This document shows, in pieces, positions 1 to 8,235 of a DNA stretch of 43,643 nucleotides (within the stretch, counting starts at the first letter, position 1; the number at the start of each line of letters is the position of its first letter). The position numbers and the translations under genes are program-made. The DNA is from an uncultured Lachnospiraceae bacterium (GTDB lineage Bacteria > Bacillota > Clostridia > Lachnospirales > Lachnospiraceae). The notes beneath the pieces were generated by a model. That model was not told the origin of the DNA and did not search any database. It saw only the letters and a list, made by a program, of their open reading frames with translations. The DNA lies in the NCBI GenBank assembly GCA_934320845.1, contig CAKRFU010000024.1, positions 1 through 43,643 on the forward strand. The letters run 5' to 3'.

Positions 1-1
1 T

Positions 2-28
2 TTATTTGCTACATTCCATTTCTCCTCC
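2..28 (-). other. Strong SD with five-codon ORF at window edge
   Basis: On the minus strand a strong Shine-Dalgarno (GGAGGAG, 22-28) is followed by ATG at 17-19, but the frame stops after five codons (Met-Glu-Cys-Ser-Lys-stop). No longer frame starts from this site inside the window. It could be a leader peptide for a gene lying left of the window, or a decayed start. Nothing more can be said from the bases present. Confidence 0.3.
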
Positions 29-72
29 AAGAGAAACTACATTTCGCAAATGAGGCCTCTAGGCCTATACAA

Positions 73-116
73 AAAAAGTATCTGATACTTCTTTTTTCTC
101 GTACCAGATACTTTTT
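73..116. terminator. Rho-independent terminator, bidirectional
   Basis: The arms at 73-88 and 101-116 pair over 16 bases with one mismatch, around a 12-base loop. The left arm begins with an A run and the right arm ends in a T run, so it can terminate in both directions. It lies about 60 bases past the stop of the phospholipase-like gene and is its likely terminator. Confidence 0.8.
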
Positions 117-174
117 AATCTATCGTCGTACGGCTCCGCCCTCATAAAACTTACCGTCTTCCATAATCCAAACT

Positions 175-765
175 CTAAAGTGATACTAAAGATAAGTGCA
201 ATTGCTTTGTAAGTTCCTCAAATAATATAAGTAACGCATCAACAACAGTATGACAAAGCTCTATAATATATTCACAATCACGCTTCACTCCGCTTTGCAT
301 ACGCATATAAATCTGATGCATTCTTTGAACAAAACTAAGAATTGCTTCAGGTGTATGAACCGATTCACTCAATCTTCCTCTTTCTACTTCCGGCTTTCTT
401 ACATATTTGCGAAGTTCTTTTTTAAGTTCTTCTTCATAGATACAATGATCTTTTAAATTTCCGGGGAAATTCTGATTGTGTGGAAAGGTAAAGTAATCAG
501 CAACATAATGTGTAATCACTCCTAAATGTCTGCATGTATAGCTATCAAGACCTCTAATCGGGTCAAAATGTGATACCAGTTTACTGATTTCTTTCTCAAG
601 TACATCAAAGGAATCCTCAATAGTATGTTTCCTTACTAAAAATGAAGGAATACAATCCGGTAATATACTTCCAATATAGAATGCTCCTTTATGATGTTTA
701 ACTGACTCCATACCTTCATTGTTCATCAAGTACCACGCCAATGAAATATGGGATTTCTTTCGCAT
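175..765 (-). CDS. Zinc-dependent phospholipase C-like protein
   Basis: This 196-residue protein looks like the zinc-dependent phospholipase C/S1-P1 nuclease-like fold (Zn_dep_PLPC family). Visible metal-ligand-type motifs are an N-terminal His (H6), the GSILPD segment (about 32-37), H86-x3-D90 and H107-x3-E111, the spacing typical of the family. There is no signal peptide, so it may be cytoplasmic, unlike the secreted clostridial toxins. The frame is open up to 906, but I chose ATG 765: it has GAGGAGGA just upstream, and a promoter (827-853) lies inside the longer frame. The Cys-rich extra 47 codons look non-coding. The substrate is unknown; similar proteins in Clostridia are usually annotated only by family. 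Confidence 0.75.
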   Translation of the reverse strand: MRKKSHISLAWYLMNNEGMESVKHHKGAFYIGSILPDCIPSFLVRKHTIEDSFDVLEKEISKLVSHFDPIRGLDSYTCRHLGVITHYVADYFTFPHNQNFPGNLKDHCIYEEELKKELRKYVRKPEVERGRLSESVHTPEAILSFVQRMHQIYMRMQSGVKRDCEYIIELCHTVVDALLILFEELTKQLHLSLVSL

Positions 766-826
766 ATCATCCTCCTCACTGTGACATATACACGATTGAC
801 ATCGCTGTCTTAATTTGTAACTACAT

Positions 827-853
827 TGTATAACACCTTTGTGATTTTTGCAA
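827..853 (-). promoter_or_regulatory. Promoter of the phospholipase-like gene
   Basis: On the minus strand an extended -10 (TG-T-TATACA; -10 at 827-832) is preceded by TTGCAA at 848-853, with a short 15-base spacer. Transcription would start near 820, giving a leader of about 55 bases before ATG 765. This supports the shorter start chosen for that gene. Confidence 0.5.
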
Positions 854-939
854 TAGTTTTCTGACAATTTTTCTGAACTTTTTATATAAGTTCCACAATT
901 TTCCATAATTATATAAACTCATTCAAAATCGCGTTTGAC

Positions 940-968
940 TTGACAACAGCATAATATAACGTTAAAAT
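940..968 (+). promoter_or_regulatory. Sigma-A-type promoter of the CBS-pair gene
   Basis: TTGACA (940-945), a 17-base spacer and TAAAAT (963-968) form a near-consensus housekeeping promoter. It lies about 50 bases ahead of the TTG start at 1018. Confidence 0.75.
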
Positions 969-1017
969 ATTGAGTGTTTATACATATAAAATAATTTATT
1001 GATTGGAGTTGATTTAT

Positions 1018-2346
1018 TTGGATTCAAGTGACGCCTCGAAACTATTGATTTTATTTATACTGTTGTTGTTTTCTGCATTCTTTTCTTCTGCGGAAACATG
1101 TCTTACAACCGTAAACAAAATGCGTTTAAAATCTATGGCAGATGAAGGCAACAAAAAAGCTGCATTAGTTTTAAAACTAATCAGCAACCAGACAAAGATG
1201 CTTAGTTCCATTTTAATAGGAAATAACATTGTCAATCTTTCAGCATCTTCTCTTGCTACAACTTTTGCCATAAACCTGGCAAAGAAATCCGGTTTTTCAA
1301 ATGCTACAAGCCTGATTACCGGTGCAGCTACAGGCATAATCACCATACTTGTTATTATTTTTGGAGAAATTCTTCCCAAATCAATAGCGACTATGAATGC
1401 AGACAAAATGTCACTTATTTATTCTAAACCAATTTATACGCTTACAGTTATATTAGGACCATTTGCTTATATATTTGATAAATTTTCCAAGCTGCTCTTA
1501 AAGATTTTTCATATTGATATTACAAAGCAGCCGGCGATTACAGAAAACGAACTTAGGACTATTGTTGATGTAAGCCATAAAGAGGGAGTTATCGAAAGTG
1601 AAGAACGCCAGATGATTACAAATGTTGTTGATTTTGGTGATTCTCTTGCAAAAGATGTGATGGTTCCCAAAATGGATGTAGAATTTGTTGAGCTTAATCT
1701 GACATATGATGAGCTTATCGAAAGCTACTCAAAAGAAAAATTTACGCGTATGCCTGTTTATGATGACAGCAGGGATAATGTAGTTGGAATTATAAACCTC
1801 AAGGATATCTTCTTTTATCAGGGGGACAAAAAGGATTTCAAGATTTCTGACGTAATGCGTGAAGCATATTTTACCTATGAATATAAAAAAATCTCTGAAC
1901 TTTTCTTTGAAATGAAAGAAGCATCCATTCCTATGGCAATAGTTCTGGATGAATATGGCTCTACATCCGGCATACTTACAATAGAGGATCTGATAGAAGA
2001 AATTGTAGGTGAGATAAGAGACGAATACGATGCCAACGAAGAAGATGATATCACCAAAACTGATGACGGGGATTACATTCTTTTAGGTGTCGCTAAACTC
2101 GATGACATCGATGAAGAACTTGGAATTAAAATCGAATCTGAGGACTATGATTCCATTGCCGGACACATTATAAACCTTTTGGATCATTTCCCTGATGCCG
2201 GCGAAACTGTTTCGGATGATTATGCCGAATATACGGTTCTTGAGGCCGCAAAAAATCATATTGATAAAGTAAAACTTCATCTTCTCCCAAAACCGGAAGA
2301 TAATGATGATATTAATGATAACGATAAAGAAGCACATGCCATATAG
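1018..2346 (+). CDS. CorC/HlyC-family membrane protein, DUF21-CBS pair-CorC_HlyC
   Basis: This 442-residue protein belongs to the CNNM/CorC family (often labelled hemolysin C-like), implicated in magnesium or other divalent-cation transport. Order: a DUF21 membrane region with hydrophobic stretches in residues 5-175, a CBS pair at roughly 205-330 (MVPKMDVEFV and DVMREAYFTY starts, VVGIINLKD, IAIVLDEYGSTSGILT-like second CBS end), then a C-terminal CorC_HlyC domain, ending in an acidic tail. The frame is open from a TTG at 1003, but GGAG at 1005-1008 sits nine bases before the TTG at 1018, so I start there; no in-frame ATG occurs before the first membrane segment. It is monocistronic, with its own promoter and two terminators. 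Confidence 0.85.
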   Translation: MDSSDASKLLILFILLLFSAFFSSAETCLTTVNKMRLKSMADEGNKKAALVLKLISNQTKMLSSILIGNNIVNLSASSLATTFAINLAKKSGFSNATSLITGAATGIITILVIIFGEILPKSIATMNADKMSLIYSKPIYTLTVILGPFAYIFDKFSKLLLKIFHIDITKQPAITENELRTIVDVSHKEGVIESEERQMITNVVDFGDSLAKDVMVPKMDVEFVELNLTYDELIESYSKEKFTRMPVYDDSRDNVVGIINLKDIFFYQGDKKDFKISDVMREAYFTYEYKKISELFFEMKEASIPMAIVLDEYGSTSGILTIEDLIEEIVGEIRDEYDANEEDDITKTDDGDYILLGVAKLDDIDEELGIKIESEDYDSIAGHIINLLDHFPDAGETVSDDYAEYTVLEAAKNHIDKVKLHLLPKPEDNDDINDNDKEAHAI

Positions 2347-2367
2347 ACTGTGCTTCAAATTATAGAC

Positions 2368-2403
2368 AAAAGGAGCTGTTGCATCAATTGCACAGCTCCT
2401 TTT
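2368..2403 (+). terminator. Terminator of the CBS-pair gene
   Basis: The 12-base arms at 2368-2379 and 2392-2403 are perfectly complementary (AAAAGGAGCTGT and its complement) around a 12-base loop. The 3' arm ends in TTTT. The stop codon is 21 bases upstream. Confidence 0.85.
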
Positions 2404-2405
2404 CT

Positions 2406-2442
2406 AAAGCAATTTGTGCAGACTGTTTGCGCAAATTGCTTT
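2406..2442. terminator. Second tandem hairpin between convergent genes
   Basis: The 15-base arms 2406-2420 and 2428-2442 pair with a single G-T wobble around a 7-base loop. The 3' arm runs into TTTATT on the plus strand, and A-rich sequence precedes the 5' arm. It probably backs up the first terminator and also serves the minus-strand gene that ends at 2510. The core resembles palindromes near 22.03 kb. Confidence 0.6.
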
Positions 2443-2509
2443 TATTCAATTATTGTAATAGTTAGTATTCAGTAAGTAACTGATTGTATCTATTACTTGT
2501 CATCCAATC

Positions 2510-4363
2510 TCAGGATATATTTTGAGGTTTACAATCCTCAAACAGACATTTTTCTATATTCTGTCCAACCTGCCTGTCAACGGCACCTCCACCGCTTTCA
2601 GCTATACACCTCTTAAAATTGCAATGTCTCACGAGTCCACTTCTGCCATACATCAACACTCCTGCACCTGATTTGCCTCTGCAGTTGACAAATACACATT
2701 TCTCTATCTCACCGCCTTGTGTATATATTGCACCATCCTGACAGAAATTAAATATACATTCTTTTATCTGCGGACGATACGCATTAAACACTGCTCTTCC
2801 ACCATTCATGTTTCTGAACATGGAATTTTTTAATATTATCTTTGTGCCTTTGACATTTATGCCGCCTGTCTTAAGTGCTCCGTCAAACTCGCTGTTTAAT
2901 ATCTCACATTGTTTTGCATTTTCAAGATAAAGCATATCTGATTCCTGAAGATAATTGCAGATAATTCTTGCATTTTTCATTTTTATACTGCCTGCACATC
3001 TTATAGGATAATTGAGATACAATGACGCATTTAAAATATTCAAAGCTCCTGCTGTCTCTACATAAACAGGACAGTCAATTATCGTAGATTTGTTCAAAAA
3101 CATCTCGTTGGAAACTTTTAGTTCACCACGTCCCGAAATAACCTGAACAAACTCTGCCCCTGTAGGATGGCATGCGACATATTCAAAACCACTGCTTTCC
3201 TCTGTGGCAATCCCTGAGCAAAATACTGCCGCACCATACTCAGCTACATTGCAATTAGTAAAATGGCATTTGTTAAGTTTTATGCTGTCAGCTGCAAATA
3301 CCGCACCTCCACGTCTTGCTTCACAATCCGTAAACCTGCAATCACTTATACTTCCGTCACCTCCGCGTGCCATAACTGCACCTCCGTCTTCCGGAGAATA
3401 ACAGCGGCTGAAACTGCATCTTTCTATATCAAGTCTTTTGCCCCAAAAGCGTATTGCAGCACCTCTTGTGGTGTGATATATATTGGAATCCTTAACACTA
3501 ACTTCTCCTGCTTCGGCTCTGATAAACATTCCGTAATTTCTGCAGTCTGCCTCACACTTTTCCACGAGCACACTGCTGTAATCATCCTTAACATTTATGC
3601 ATGCCCTATGACTGTCACTTTTTCTTATAAATTTACTGTTTATAATTTCAAGTATGCCGCCGTCAAGCAGTATATTTCCGTAAATTCTGACAAGCGCATG
3701 GTCAAACACAAGCTTTGTTCCCCTGCCAAGAATAATATCATCATATATTTGACACCTGTCTGTTATTCTTACTTCCTTTTTTTTGTTTATCTCTCTCTGT
3801 GTACACTCAACTGATTCATAAATCTGAAGTGCAAAATATTTAAGGTCAATAAGTTCAATTTTAGGATATAAATTCTTTATTATCTTAGCAAGTTCAAAAC
3901 ATTCTTTCACATTATCTTCAAATGCACATACAATATATTTTTTTATCAGTTCATAAATATTTTCTGATATACCAAGTTTCAATGCAAATTTTAATGCAAA
4001 TTCATTTTCCTCAGGAGATATAAAATTATCTGCCATTGCCACATTCACTAAGTCCATCAGAAAAATTATCTTTTCCCTGCCTGTCTTTAAATTATCTAAA
4101 ATATATTCAAATACATTTTCATATTCTTTCAGATTTCTAAGAGCCCATGCTATATCCCCCGAGTTCATTTTCAGACCATACTTCATCAGGCGTTCCAGCT
4201 CAAAATTATTCAACGGTTTAATATTTCTGTTAAGTTTTGCCTGCATGGTAACTGCCGATGTATACATAACTTTAAATTCAGAGCTGTATGAACAAAACGG
4301 GTGCTCAGGTGTAAGAAATATCTTTCGCCTGCAGTTAAACTTAGTTAATATATCTAATATCAT
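2510..4363 (-). CDS. TerB-like plus cysteine-ladder beta-helix protein
   Basis: The product has 617 residues and no signal peptide. Residues 93-145 (REKIIFLMDLVNVAMADNFI, then SPEEN and a helix) resemble the TerB fold: a helical core with an A-D-N-x-I-S-x-E-E loop. From about 200 to the end it is a right-handed beta-helix-like repeat: C-x-F-x-x-C occurs at 316, 342, 366, 536, 556, 581 and 606, mostly 20-26 residues apart, usually followed by G-G/A-A-V. ATG 4363 is chosen because it follows GGGGG and overlaps the end of the upstream gene by 23 bases; the frame upstream lies inside that gene. The fold call is from motifs only and the function is unknown. It is the last gene of a three-gene cluster. 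Confidence 0.75.
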   Translation of the reverse strand: MILDILTKFNCRRKIFLTPEHPFCSYSSEFKVMYTSAVTMQAKLNRNIKPLNNFELERLMKYGLKMNSGDIAWALRNLKEYENVFEYILDNLKTGREKIIFLMDLVNVAMADNFISPEENEFALKFALKLGISENIYELIKKYIVCAFEDNVKECFELAKIIKNLYPKIELIDLKYFALQIYESVECTQREINKKKEVRITDRCQIYDDIILGRGTKLVFDHALVRIYGNILLDGGILEIINSKFIRKSDSHRACINVKDDYSSVLVEKCEADCRNYGMFIRAEAGEVSVKDSNIYHTTRGAAIRFWGKRLDIERCSFSRCYSPEDGGAVMARGGDGSISDCRFTDCEARRGGAVFAADSIKLNKCHFTNCNVAEYGAAVFCSGIATEESSGFEYVACHPTGAEFVQVISGRGELKVSNEMFLNKSTIIDCPVYVETAGALNILNASLYLNYPIRCAGSIKMKNARIICNYLQESDMLYLENAKQCEILNSEFDGALKTGGINVKGTKIILKNSMFRNMNGGRAVFNAYRPQIKECIFNFCQDGAIYTQGGEIEKCVFVNCRGKSGAGVLMYGRSGLVRHCNFKRCIAESGGGAVDRQVGQNIEKCLFEDCKPQNIS

Positions 4364-5645
4364 CAGCCGTCCCCCTTTTTTCAATCCGCTGAATTTCAAA
4401 GTCATCATCATAAACATTAAATATCTGATTTTCATTTGGACTGCAGTCCCTGCATACGCAGTTTTTAATATACTGTCCAAACTTTTGATACTTGAAATAT
4501 ATTGCTGCTCCGAGATATTTCGCATTACACTCGTCAAATATGCAGTCCTCACACTCCACATTACCGATGGACTCAGAATACAAAGCAGCTCCATACTCAG
4601 CAGCACATTTTATAAACTCACAATTTTTTATCTCTACCCTTGCTCCCTTATATAATGATACCGCCCCACAATCACAATTGATAAAACGACATCTCGTTAT
4701 AACCGCCGACCTGCCATAAAACGATACTGCTCTGCTGCCCGTCGCATTGTTTACTATCGTGTCCGTCAATATAAGCCGTCCCGATGTCTGCTTCATAAAT
4801 CCACTAAACTGACCACAATCAATAAATGAATCTGAAATCTGCACTATCGCCGCATTGTCAATCTGCATAAAATACTCATAATCATTTTTCAAAACTCTTA
4901 CTCTTGTATTGTATAGTCTTATTCTTCCTCCATTGACATTTATACCGCCATATATTTTAAGAATGCCGCCGCTCATCAAAAGCGAACCTCCGCGTTCAAC
5001 TTCTATATCTCCGTTTACGATAGCAGGTTTGTCTATCACAAATGTCTTTCCCGCTTTTACAACAATATCGCCATATTCCTCTTCCAGTATAAATTCCGGG
5101 AAAAAATATGTAAGTATTGAATATCTGATTTCATACCCTTTTTTTCTAAATGTATTGTACATTTCAGTCGCTCTGTCAACATCTTTCTTTGACGAACATT
5201 CACTAAATCCCTCAAAAAACTTTTTCTCTATATCAGAAAATCTGAATATCTGCTGATAATAGTCAAGTATCTTTTCACAATAATCCTGTGACCACAATGT
5301 CAACTGATACATTTTATATAAGTCAAGTATAAAACAATACTGTATTTCTTTTTCCTTTAATCTTTCAATACACTCTGTCAATCTGAAATCAAAATAATTG
5401 TTTATGTCTGTTATTATCTGTTCTCTGTTTTTCTTTGAAATGCACAGCTTATCAAGTATTGCGTCAAAATAATCCTGAAGTTCCATCATAGCTTTCATAT
5501 TGCCAAGTGCCATGACTCCAATACCAAAAACATATAAATATCTGAAAGAATCTTCATATCGTATCATCGGATGATTTATTCTCTCTAACTCACTTTGACG
5601 TTTCTTTAAATGATTTAAAAAATCTAAATTCCCCCCGTTTTCCAT
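4341..5645 (-). CDS. Helical-domain plus cysteine-ladder beta-helix protein
   Basis: This 434-residue protein is a shorter relative of the next gene downstream. Residues 1-185 are predicted mostly helical, rich in Tyr, Phe and Cys, and may be a diverged TerB-like or similar helical domain. Residues 190-405 form beta-helix repeats, with C-x-F-x-x-C at 319, 342 and 368 and a variant CVCRDC at 396, followed by G-A-A/V segments. No signal peptide or membrane segment is seen, so the many cysteines are expected in the cytoplasm, where a disulfide ladder is unlikely; metal binding or a packed thiol ladder are alternatives. The start has AAGGAGGA six bases upstream. Function unknown. Confidence 0.75.
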   Translation of the reverse strand: MENGGNLDFLNHLKKRQSELERINHPMIRYEDSFRYLYVFGIGVMALGNMKAMMELQDYFDAILDKLCISKKNREQIITDINNYFDFRLTECIERLKEKEIQYCFILDLYKMYQLTLWSQDYCEKILDYYQQIFRFSDIEKKFFEGFSECSSKKDVDRATEMYNTFRKKGYEIRYSILTYFFPEFILEEEYGDIVVKAGKTFVIDKPAIVNGDIEVERGGSLLMSGGILKIYGGINVNGGRIRLYNTRVRVLKNDYEYFMQIDNAAIVQISDSFIDCGQFSGFMKQTSGRLILTDTIVNNATGSRAVSFYGRSAVITRCRFINCDCGAVSLYKGARVEIKNCEFIKCAAEYGAALYSESIGNVECEDCIFDECNAKYLGAAIYFKYQKFGQYIKNCVCRDCSPNENQIFNVYDDDFEIQRIEKRGTADDIRYIN

Positions 5646-5744
5646 AGAAATCCTCCTTGCAAAGCAGATTGGACATATTATATATTCCTCCTGCCTTTAT
5701 CCACAGAACTTGCACACGTTCTTAAACTCTATGTCTCCACGAAT

Positions 5745-5753
5745 ATTATAACA
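5745..5753 (-). promoter_or_regulatory. Extended -10 element before the beta-helix genes
   Basis: On the minus strand TG-T-TATAAT (5745-5753) is a consensus extended -10. No good -35 is seen 17 bases upstream. It lies about 100 bases before the 434-residue protein's start, in the 119-base gap after the ParA-like gene, and could let the two beta-helix genes be transcribed separately. Confidence 0.5.
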
Positions 5754-5764
5754 TACTTTCAGTG

Positions 5765-6694
5765 TTATTTATATGAATTTATTTTCTGTTTGGCGTACTC
5801 AGACATAATCCCAAATTCACCTATACCGCTTTTGCATATATTATCTATATATATCTGTCTTTGCTGCCTTTCATTTTTCTTTTTCACCTCATTTATCATG
5901 TTTAAAATAATATTTGCGCTCTTTTTACACTGTCTCATGAAATATTCATTTTCCATTCTCACTGGACCTGTGAAATTATAATTTAAAAAATATTGCAATT
6001 TCCCATATTCCAGTGCATCACTAAATTCTGAATTATACGGTATCACACCGATTTTGTTTCTTGGAATATTAAACTCATAACATATCTTTTTCCTGGTCCA
6101 TCTTTTTTCCGGCTGATATTTTCCTACAATATATACTGCTTTTTCTCTAAGAGCTGTATAGTTTTCAAAAAAATCATATATATTTTTAGAATTTTGAGAC
6201 AGGTTCACTACGACAATATCTGCATCATACAAAATCTGTTTTGTACTAAGATTCTGATTTGATTCAGTATCAATAAACACATAATCTCCGGCTTTTTCCA
6301 GCATCTCAAATAATTCGTTGTGAACAAGACTGAAATCGTAATTAAATACCTCTTTGTTAAAGACCATTCCTGAAGGTAATAAAAACATATTTGATAACAA
6401 TAGATTTATTGTTGAACTCCTAATTATCTCCTCATGTGCTTCCCCAATAAATATCCTCTTTAGTATATACTCCAACCCATACTTTACATAATATCCGCCT
6501 GTTTCTCTTAGAAAATCTATTTTATCCTGCTGAACGAGAACCTTTTCAAGTCCTCTTTCTCTGTTAAAATGATTTTCTAGTAAAATCTCCCTCTTCATCC
6601 CTGCGTTTTTTAAAGAAATTATCGATGTGATGCATGCCATATTTGATGTGACACACATATTGTCCCCACCGTTGCTCCAAAAAGCTATTTTCAT
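5765..6694 (-). CDS. ParA/MinD-superfamily protein with degenerate P-loop
   Basis: The 309-residue protein begins MKIAFWSNGGDNMCVTSN, where ParA/MinD/CpaE-like proteins carry K-G-G-x-G-K-T. Here both lysines are absent (S7-N-G-G-D-N-M-C-V-T16), so ATP binding is doubtful or altered. The rest fits the superfamily: a Walker B-like strand DYVFIDT (137-143), DADIVVVNLSQ (158-167) and IGVIPYNSEFSDALEYGK (215-232), the usual MinD-like 'IP...A...G' segment. No membrane segment is seen. The start has GGAGA upstream, a leader of about 80 bases and a good promoter. It heads the cluster with the two beta-helix proteins. CpaE-like pilus localisation proteins look closest, but no pilus gene is present. 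Confidence 0.7.
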   Translation of the reverse strand: MKIAFWSNGGDNMCVTSNMACITSIISLKNAGMKREILLENHFNRERGLEKVLVQQDKIDFLRETGGYYVKYGLEYILKRIFIGEAHEEIIRSSTINLLLSNMFLLPSGMVFNKEVFNYDFSLVHNELFEMLEKAGDYVFIDTESNQNLSTKQILYDADIVVVNLSQNSKNIYDFFENYTALREKAVYIVGKYQPEKRWTRKKICYEFNIPRNKIGVIPYNSEFSDALEYGKLQYFLNYNFTGPVRMENEYFMRQCKKSANIILNMINEVKKKNERQQRQIYIDNICKSGIGEFGIMSEYAKQKINSYK

Positions 6695-6779
6695 TCATCT
6701 TCTCCAATCGTTTTATTTCTCTACCCATAAATTTTACCCTTTCTCTTTCATTTTTTTCAATTTAACTCCCGTATTTGTA

Positions 6780-6808
6780 ATCATAAATATTTTTATTCAA
6801 CATGTAAA
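6780..6808 (-). promoter_or_regulatory. Promoter of the ParA-like/beta-helix cluster
   Basis: On the minus strand TTTACA (6803-6808), a 17-base spacer and TATGAT (6780-6785) form a good sigma-A-type promoter. It is the only strong one I see in the 260-base gap upstream of the cluster. Confidence 0.65.
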
Positions 6809-6886
6809 GCTTTTTGTGACATATTTTAGACACATTTATATCTTTCTCTGTTATTCACAAATTTTTACATCTTTTTTCTACAAAAC

Positions 6887-6913
6887 AAAAAAAATGTCAC
6901 TCTCACAGCGACA
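6887..6913 (-). terminator. Terminator of the FliB-like gene
   Basis: Read on the minus strand, 6913-6907 pairs with 6901-6895 (7 base pairs with one G-T) around GTGAG and runs into eight T. It lies 42 bases after the stop at 6955 and isolates the cluster to the left. Confidence 0.8.
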
Positions 6914-6954
6914 CTTTTCTCGTATTCCAAGATACTCTATTTTATTTTTCGTCA

Positions 6955-7920
6955 TTATGCTAATATTTCTAAGATTTTTTTGTGCATTATGCCTGCGCTT
7001 CTCTTTCCATGTACAGCAGCCTTATATACCCAGTGTACAGATTGAACAATATCCCGGCTAAACTCATTATCCTCACACTGAGACATGCTAAATAAAATAA
7101 CCCTGTTCATAATAATCTCTCCTGTTATCTGATACACTCTTTCATTTAAAGTCTGATTATTATCCTCATATATGGCTGTTAATAATCTATACAAACTGTA
7201 ATTTTTCTCAAATTTTATCAATCTTTCTTCATATTCGGCAAGAAATTTATCATATTTTTTGTTAAATGAATTTTCAGTCATCTGAGATTCGTAAATATCC
7301 AGACTTCCGTCAACATATACGCAGTCATCGCATTTTATAATCATATCTACGGCAGCATCCGCAAAATCATAAAATAATTCACAAAGTATATCATTTTTAG
7401 TTGAATATTTTTCCTTGATTTTTTCAAAGAATTCATTTAATTTTTTAAGTTCATATGATAATTCCGGAATTTCATCAAATACTATAGTATGCATTTTTTT
7501 GTCATCCGCCATCTCATACCAGATATTACTGTAGTAATATTTACAGAGATAATTTATAACAACAGGACATGAAGCCGCCATTGAAAGCAGCATAACGTCT
7601 TCTCTTTTAAATGATAACCTTGGATATTTGCGGCATGTGTTACAAAGTGTTTTCTCGTCAGAATTTCTCTGTATCCTGCACAAGCCATCACCGTCAAGCA
7701 TCGCACAATCACCGTTTCTTTTATTTTTAAAGGAACATACACCGTTATTTTCTGCGATATTTGACAATATATCTTCCCTCAGTGTGGAATTTTCCATATT
7801 TTCAAATCTTTCGTATGCTTCTTTATCTACAACGATTTTCCAGCCGCTGCAACATGTTGCCATACACTCTCCTGCAATGCATTTAAAATCTCTATATGCT
7901 CCAAATACATATACCTTCAT
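6955..7920 (-). CDS. FliB-like flagellin lysine-N-methylase family protein
   Basis: This 321-residue protein carries the N-terminal cysteine cluster of the FliB family (flagellin lysine-N-methylase, also seen in YkgJ/FliB-type zinc/iron-chelating proteins): C14, C19, C23-C24 followed by G-W, then C62, C72, C81, C93-x2-C96 and C118. FliB methylates lysines of flagellin in Salmonella. Relatives I know are nearer 400 residues; this one is shorter and no flagellar gene lies nearby, so the substrate may differ. Its ATG overlaps the stop of the upstream small gene (TAATG), which suggests translational coupling; GGAG of that gene's last codons acts as ribosome binding site. The family call is good, the function uncertain. 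Confidence 0.75.
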   Translation of the reverse strand: MKVYVFGAYRDFKCIAGECMATCCSGWKIVVDKEAYERFENMENSTLREDILSNIAENNGVCSFKNKRNGDCAMLDGDGLCRIQRNSDEKTLCNTCRKYPRLSFKREDVMLLSMAASCPVVINYLCKYYYSNIWYEMADDKKMHTIVFDEIPELSYELKKLNEFFEKIKEKYSTKNDILCELFYDFADAAVDMIIKCDDCVYVDGSLDIYESQMTENSFNKKYDKFLAEYEERLIKFEKNYSLYRLLTAIYEDNNQTLNERVYQITGEIIMNRVILFSMSQCEDNEFSRDIVQSVHWVYKAAVHGKRSAGIMHKKILEILA

Positions 7921-8072
7921 TAAAACATCAGCTCCGATTTATCTTTGAGAAGTCTTGCGCCCTTTGCTATAAATAATACTCCGGTTGTAATCCCTGATAT
8001 TATAAGCAATATCCCCATAACGAGATTAAATGACCCTACGGATTTCATTGTTTTATATATTTTTTCTCCCAT
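7920..8072 (-). CDS. Small single-pass membrane protein, 50 residues
   Basis: The frame is open from 8207, but GGAGG sits six bases before ATG 8072, and I start there. The product has a short basic N-terminus, one hydrophobic segment (about residues 16-38, VGSFNLVMGILLIISGITTG onward) and a charged tail. Its stop overlaps the start of the FliB-like gene by one base, so both are probably made from one message. I do not recognise a family. It could anchor or regulate the coupled protein, which is inference from context only. Confidence 0.6.
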   Translation of the reverse strand: MGEKIYKTMKSVGSFNLVMGILLIISGITTGVLFIAKGARLLKDKSELMF

Positions 8073-8136
8073 ACAAACCTCCAGTTCAATCCTATTTACA
8101 ACTATTTTAATATTTCTATAATTTATTTTTAAATCA

Positions 8137-8168
8137 GTAAATACACCGATAAAAATCGATGTATTTAC
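8137..8168. terminator. Hairpin after the pyrimidine operon
   Basis: The arms 8137-8150 and 8155-8168 pair over 14 bases with one mismatch around AAAA. It lies about 70 bases past the pyrE stop on the minus strand. The following T run is broken by A residues, so termination may be inefficient. Confidence 0.5.
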
Positions 8169-8235
8169 AATTATTGTTAACATTAATATCTTTAGTAAAA
8201 GCCGCAATAAAATTTCATCTATGCAAAATCAGTTT

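Noticed and set aside
766..906. Extended N-terminus of the phospholipase-like protein
   Set aside because: A promoter lies inside it and a strong ribosome binding site serves ATG 765; the extra residues are Cys-rich and unlike the family.
3263..3814. 183-codon plus-strand frame opposite the 617-residue protein
   Set aside because: It overlaps a strongly supported gene on the other strand and has no site or plausible product.
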